The translations under genes and the position numbers were made by a program. DNA of 23,906 nt, from the IMG/VR virus record IMGVR_UViG_3300032296_002858, positions 1 to 23,906 of that record; one strand, 5' to 3'. Numbering within the stretch: position 1 is the stretch's first letter; every line of letters starts with the position of its first letter. Source of the stretch: a virus. The notes below the pieces were generated by a model. It searched no databases. It was given only the letters and a program-made list of their open reading frames with translations, and was not told where the DNA came from. Shown here piece by piece: positions 20,967 through 23,906 of the stretch.

Positions 20967-21675
20967 TAACGCACATTTCCAGCTTTTTTTTCTCACGCCA
21001 TTTTTTCTGGGCAATACTCATTCTTATTTTCGCTTCTTCCGAGTGCTTTCTTCCCTCATTCATTTTACCGTATTTATTCCCTATTAATCTTTCTTTTGCG
21101 TCTGGACGTAATTTTCCTTTATTAAATTTGCCCCAATTATTCCCAAGAGATCTACTTGATAGCGCTTGTTTAGCAGCATTACTTACAGAATGCCCTTCAC
21201 CATTTTTATTTCCTTTAAGGGAATTTGAAATTTTTTTCTTTGTTTCTTCTGAAACAATATAATTTGGGCGATTAGGTGATCTACCCTTTTTACCTTTGCT
21301 AATATTTTTAGCATGCTCAAGAGATTTATTTTTCCCAATATGCGCGCATCTTAATTTTTCTTTTGTTTCTTTAGAAACAATTATTCCAGATACCCCCTCT
21401 CCGCCATCTGTAAGATTAGCTAAATCAGCCCCATCCGCTCTCCAAAAAACTATTCTAGCTATTTCTATATCAAATGCTTCTTGCTCTGACAGTCCACCAA
21501 AAATAATTTTAATCTCTATAGCCAAACCTAAATTAGAAAGTTTTTGTTGAATAGATTTATGAAATATATTTCTATCTTTCATTTTATATGCACGATTACC
21601 AGTCCCCTTGCCCACATAAAAACATTCGTTTTTATCTGTTCTCCAATGCTCATAAACATAAAATTTGCCGTTCAT
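20959..21675 (-). CDS. GIY-YIG homing endonuclease with NUMOD3-type repeats (238 aa)
   Basis: The N-terminal nuclease (about 1-95) has the variant motifs FYVYEH (GIY-like) and CFYVGKG (YIG-like), Arg28 in GNRAY, acidic SEQEAFDIEIARI with a candidate metal-binding Glu, and ANLTDGGEGVSG. Several NUMOD3-like DNA-binding units follow: VSKETKEKLRCAHIG, VSEETKKKISNSLKG and HSEEAKIRMSIAQKK. Visibly more AT-rich and lysine-rich than its neighbours, as expected for recent acquisition. It would cut a DNA site in related phages that lack it and spread by repair. ATG overlaps the previous TGA (ATGA), and its own TGA overlaps the next gene by 8 nt, so it is inserted without breaking either neighbour. Confidence 0.88.
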   Translation of the reverse strand: MNGKFYVYEHWRTDKNECFYVGKGTGNRAYKMKDRNIFHKSIQQKLSNLGLAIEIKIIFGGLSEQEAFDIEIARIVFWRADGADLANLTDGGEGVSGIIVSKETKEKLRCAHIGKNKSLEHAKNISKGKKGRSPNRPNYIVSEETKKKISNSLKGNKNGEGHSVSNAAKQALSSRSLGNNWGKFNKGKLRPDAKERLIGNKYGKMNEGRKHSEEAKIRMSIAQKKWREKKKLEMCVNG

Positions 21676-22304
21676 ATAACCTCTACCTCACAGGCTGGCT
21701 GCGTGTTATCGACCAAGGAAATATTAAAATGAACAAACCGGAAAGGCTCCGTGCTGCCGTTTTTAGTAAAGCTATGCGGGAGCCAAGCATTTGTTAACAC
21801 CAGAACTCCCGGTTCTGGCTGGAAGTGAAAAGCATTCGAGGCGTAGGTGATATTTGACATATCATCTTCCGAAATGCCCAACTGCGTCTTACCCGGCCTT
21901 GGGTCATGGAACGTCGCCGCGCATGAGCCTTCTGGCGTGTCAAGGAAGTAAAACCCAACCATCTGGACGCCATTATGGTGGATGTGCTGGTCCATCTGGC
22001 TAAATTTATGGTGCTCCTGCGCCCACATTTCAGTGAAAAATGCCGCCTTTTCTCTGACGTTATAGCCCTGTTCCCGCAAGATATTGAGAGCCGTAACGGC
22101 GGTATAGGCGCAAAAGTCCTGTATGCTTGGGTCTTGCGAAATGTCTCCCGTCATTTTGACCGGGTAGATCTCATTTAACTCATGGTCGATATCAGCAAGC
22201 GCCGCGTTAGCAGATTTGCGAACAGCGTCCAGAAACTCCATTTTTTTTATGGAGTAAACCATTGTCGGGAAACAATGAATATTATCTAAAACATCGTCAG
22301 ACAT
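21672..22304 (-). CDS. 2-oxoglutarate/Fe(II)-dependent oxygenase-like protein (210 aa)
   Basis: Double-stranded beta-helix oxygenase pattern (2OG-FeII_Oxy_5-like): MDQHIHHNGVQMVGFYFLDT with His107/109/110, TFHDPRPGK, then PGVLVLTNAWLPHSF with the distal His177 and EPFRFVHFNIS with Arg189 as candidate 2-oxoglutarate anchor. The iron ligands are inferred from the family: a histidine of the HIHH cluster plus His177; the acidic ligand is not clear. Phages often carry such hydroxylases near tail genes; targets (protein, nucleotide or glycan) are unknown. Overlaps the upstream gene by 8 nt and the nuclease by 4 nt. Confidence 0.8.
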   Translation of the reverse strand: MSDDVLDNIHCFPTMVYSIKKMEFLDAVRKSANAALADIDHELNEIYPVKMTGDISQDPSIQDFCAYTAVTALNILREQGYNVREKAAFFTEMWAQEHHKFSQMDQHIHHNGVQMVGFYFLDTPEGSCAATFHDPRPGKTQLGISEDDMSNITYASNAFHFQPEPGVLVLTNAWLPHSFTKNGSTEPFRFVHFNISLVDNTQPACEVEVI

Positions 22305-22917
22305 TACGCTTATCTTCTAAAAAGTATTCGGTATGGTTTTCTAGGCATTCAATAGCGTTTTTTGCCCCCGCCAGCTTAGTCATCACACCTTGGATATGCG
22401 GCAGAAGCTCTGTCTGGAAGTCAGGATGGTTTCGCATAGCACGAAGATGGTCTTCTGGAATAGTGCCCGTCGAAAACAAGAAGTTCTCAACGCGGTTCTT
22501 AAATTCACCCAGCCATTCGTCCCGCTGAGCAGCCTCATTGGCCTCCAGAAGCGGAAGATGCGCATATTTTCTGTGAGGTTCAAGCTCATCCATGAGCTTT
22601 GTTATGGTCGCCAGTTCCATCTTGGCGGCTTCTAAGTTCGTCGCCCATGTGTAGTAATGCGCGTCTGCCTCAATAATGTCAGCCTGTGCCTTGAGCTTAT
22701 CGGACTTTGAGGAATTTGGATTGTCGATTACTTCCTGCGCCTCAATGATCTTTGCTTCCCGACGGAGTTTTTGTGCCTCACATGATTTCACAACTGCCTC
22801 TCGATCAATCTTTTGCCCATACATAAGCATCCACGCACCATCCGGCGTGAAGCAAGAGCCTGCAAGAAAGTGACGAAGCTGAAAGTCTGAGTTGTTTCTA
22901 TGCGGATTAGAGTTCAT
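22297..22917 (-). CDS. Helical hypothetical protein between fibre and oxygenase (206 aa)
   Basis: ATG at 22917, 2 nt after the fibre stop. The N-terminus has NSDFQLRHFLAGSCFTPDGA followed by WMLMYGQKIDRE, a block recurring in podophage tail-region proteins (recollection). The middle (about 40-125) is a long charged coiled coil (SCEAQKLRREAKIIEAQEVI, then SSKSDKLKAQADIIEADAHY), followed by a helical C-terminus. No catalytic motif. Possibly a fibre-assembly partner because of its position; function unknown. Confidence 0.65.
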   Translation of the reverse strand: MNSNPHRNNSDFQLRHFLAGSCFTPDGAWMLMYGQKIDREAVVKSCEAQKLRREAKIIEAQEVIDNPNSSKSDKLKAQADIIEADAHYYTWATNLEAAKMELATITKLMDELEPHRKYAHLPLLEANEAAQRDEWLGEFKNRVENFLFSTGTIPEDHLRAMRNHPDFQTELLPHIQGVMTKLAGAKNAIECLENHTEYFLEDKRNV

Positions 22918-22919
22918 TG

Positions 22920-23834
22920 TTAAGAACTAACTCCTGTTATTCCATTTGATGCGGCGGATCCTTGGTTCGACGCAATACTAGATGCTGTCGCGGATCCATT
23001 TGTATCGCAAGCATAGGTGTATTTGTTGCGGGTAACCGTAGTACCCCCCAACGCAAATATCCCGCGGGTGCTGTTGCCCGCGGCGGACCCCCAAGATGAG
23101 GCGGTGCTGGCAGACGTCGCAGAACCGCTAGTATCGCAAGCATATGTGTATTTATTGCGGGTGGCGGAGGCGCAAGGCGTAGCCCCCAGCGCGAATATGC
23201 CACGAGTGCTATTGCCTGCCGCGGAGCCTTGAGTTGACGCAGCACTTGATGCCGCCGCTGAGCCGTTAGTGTCGCAAGCATATGTGTATTTATTGCGGGT
23301 GGCGGGGATTGCGCAAGATGCACACCCCAGTGCAAAGATGCCGCGGGTGCTGTTGCCAGCCGCGGAGCCTCGCTGTGACGCAGCACTCGCGGCTGCCGCG
23401 GAGCCATTTGTATCGCAAGCATATGTATATTTGTCGCGAGTGGTGGAGGCGAAAGGCGTAGCCCCCAGCGCGAATATACCGCGGGTAGAATTGCCGGCTG
23501 CTGAGCCATAATATGTCGCAGCACTAGAAGCAGCAGCAGATGCGTTGGTGTCGCTGGCGTAGATGTATTTATCGCGGGTGGTGGATTGAGTAGTTGTGCC
23601 CCCCAGCGCAAAGATCCCGCGTGTGCTGTTTCCTGCTGCGCCAGATGATCTCCGCGACACGGCACTAGATGATGTAGCCGATCCGCTGGTATCATTGGCA
23701 AAGGTATATTTGTCGCGGGTGGCGGTGGAAGCGCCAAGCGCAAAAATACCAACCGTCGCGTCAGGACCGCCAGCAGCCGCGCCAAACCCAAAAGCCTTCG
23801 CAGAAAACGCGCCTCTGGTTATGACTGCGGGCAT
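22920..23834 (-). CDS. Repeat-built tail fibre / receptor-binding-type protein (304 aa)
   Basis: The ATG at 23834 (MPAVITRGAFSAKAFGFG) is chosen because it falls 7 nt after the stop of an upstream frame; a TTG at 23867 has no ribosome binding site. After a 28-residue leader the whole protein consists of six repeats of 44-47 residues. Consensus: GIFALG, a variable turn, TR(D/N)KYTYAxDT, NGSAxASxAA, a second variable turn, GSAAGNSTR. The spacing and GIFALG/KYTY strands suggest blades of a kelch-like beta-propeller with variable loops (inference). No signal or transmembrane segment. Leads the tail-gene run and probably contacts the host surface. Confidence 0.72.
   Translation of the reverse strand: MPAVITRGAFSAKAFGFGAAAGGPDATVGIFALGASTATRDKYTFANDTSGSATSSSAVSRRSSGAAGNSTRGIFALGGTTTQSTTRDKYIYASDTNASAAASSAATYYGSAAGNSTRGIFALGATPFASTTRDKYTYACDTNGSAAAASAASQRGSAAGNSTRGIFALGCASCAIPATRNKYTYACDTNGSAAASSAASTQGSAAGNSTRGIFALGATPCASATRNKYTYACDTSGSATSASTASSWGSAAGNSTRGIFALGGTTVTRNKYTYACDTNGSATASSIASNQGSAASNGITGVSS
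22923..23750 (-). repeat. Six degenerate in-frame tandem repeats (132-141 bp) in the fibre gene
   Basis: Units on the minus strand begin at about 23750, 23618, 23480, 23342, 23201 and 23063, with lengths of 44, 46, 46, 47, 46 and 47 codons. Identity is highest at GNSTRGIFALG and KYTYACDT. Differences cluster in two short loops (for example TPFAST, ASCAIPA, TPCASA, TTV; and YYGS, QRGS, TQGS, SWGS). Units 3-6 share a cysteine (YACDT) that units 1-2 lack, so the last four copies look more recently duplicated. Confidence 0.85.
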
Positions 23835-23841
23835 GTCAGGC

Positions 23842-23906
23842 TCACTTAAACTGGGTTTGGGAGGCAAACACGTTATACGCCGCGCTTGCTTCAGTTAAAC
23901 GATTAC
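23842..23906 (-). CDS. C-terminal end of an upstream gene, truncated by the window edge
   Basis: One minus-strand frame is open from the right edge to a TGA at 23842-23844. It reads NRLTEASAAYNVFASQTQFK in its complete codons. The stop is 7 nt before the fibre ATG, the spacing found throughout this gene block, and AAGTGAG across the stop could be the fibre's ribosome binding site. Too short to assign; by position probably another tail or fibre protein. Confidence 0.5.
   Translation of the reverse strand, partial: NRLTEASAAYNVFASQTQFK

Noticed and set aside
22923-23750. Target region of a diversity-generating retroelement
   Set aside because: Loops vary between units, but there is no reverse transcriptase gene, no template repeat with adenine-specific changes and no accessory gene in the window.
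22923-23750. CRISPR array or other noncoding tandem array
   Set aside because: Units are multiples of three, keep one reading frame, and vary as protein loops; there is no short direct repeat with unique spacers.
22937-23791. A second long minus-strand frame (284 codons) open across the whole fibre gene
   Set aside because: It is a by-product of the tandem repeats: one unit lacking stops in another frame gives a long open frame. The product is a basic, low-complexity sequence with no domain, and the GIFALG frame has the conserved pattern.
23835-23867. TTG start at 23867 for the fibre gene
   Set aside because: No ribosome binding site is visible, and it would overlap the upstream reading frame. 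ATG at 23834 follows that frame's stop by 7 nt, the spacing usual in this block.
1-23906. tRNA genes, integrase or attachment sites
   Set aside because: The gaps between genes are mostly under 50 bases, too short for tRNAs, and no recombinase-like protein or long flanking direct repeat was seen. Lysogeny cannot be judged from this part of the genome.

Overview
The window looks like roughly half of a tailed-phage (Caudoviricetes) genome of podovirus type that infects a Gram-negative, probably proteobacterial, host. The phage assignment rests on a packed run of minus-strand genes in virion order: tail fibre, a head-tail adaptor, a podophage-type tail hub, three very large ejection-like proteins, then a lysis cassette with an endolysin and overlapping inner and outer spanins. 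Spanins imply an outer membrane. No tape-measure protein, integrase, terminase, portal or capsid gene is present; the head genes presumably lie beyond the right edge. The exact host cannot be read from the sequence.

Layout. 1-2656 (+ strand): seven small overlapping ORFs, a GTG-started protein joining an N-terminal helix-turn-helix region to a sigma-70 region 4, and an unrecognised 208-residue protein. Five gene ends in this block carry copies of one junction cassette that encodes a C-terminal D(I/L)RAAxxALEKK tail, the next ribosome binding site and the next start. 2654-2705: the two transcription units converge with 2 bp between stop codons, and a 17-bp GAAA-capped hairpin that pairs well only in plus-strand RNA lies just after the plus-strand stop. 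2659-4850 (- strand): lysis cassette, including two micro-genes of 41 and 48 codons and an endolysin with a C-terminal membrane anchor. 4852-13857: three large ejection or internal-virion proteins; one carries three DUF4214-like repeats and a lysozyme-like domain. 13869-15350: GNAT-like protein, a protein with a duplicated motif, and a small beta-rich protein. 15350-18079: tail hub split by an in-frame TAA, and the adaptor. 18082-19930: small membrane protein and a methyltransferase-glycosyltransferase-TPR fusion. 19940-23906: small tail-assembly genes, an AT-rich GIY-YIG homing endonuclease, a 2-oxoglutarate oxygenase-like protein, a helical protein, a fibre of six degenerate 44-47-residue repeats, and the last codons of another gene.

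How it fits together. The plus-strand genes look like early or regulatory accessory genes. The minus-strand block is one late unit read from right to left, with most genes overlapping by 1-8 nt or separated by a few bases, so translational coupling is likely throughout. A candidate internal promoter precedes the GNAT, ejection and lysis genes. The most noteworthy items are the split hub gene, the repeated junction cassette, the strand-asymmetric hairpin, the three-domain modification enzyme, and sequence modules shared among neighbouring ejection proteins. No stretch over 300 bases lacks a gene. I found no tRNA, rRNA, CRISPR array, insertion sequence or attachment site.
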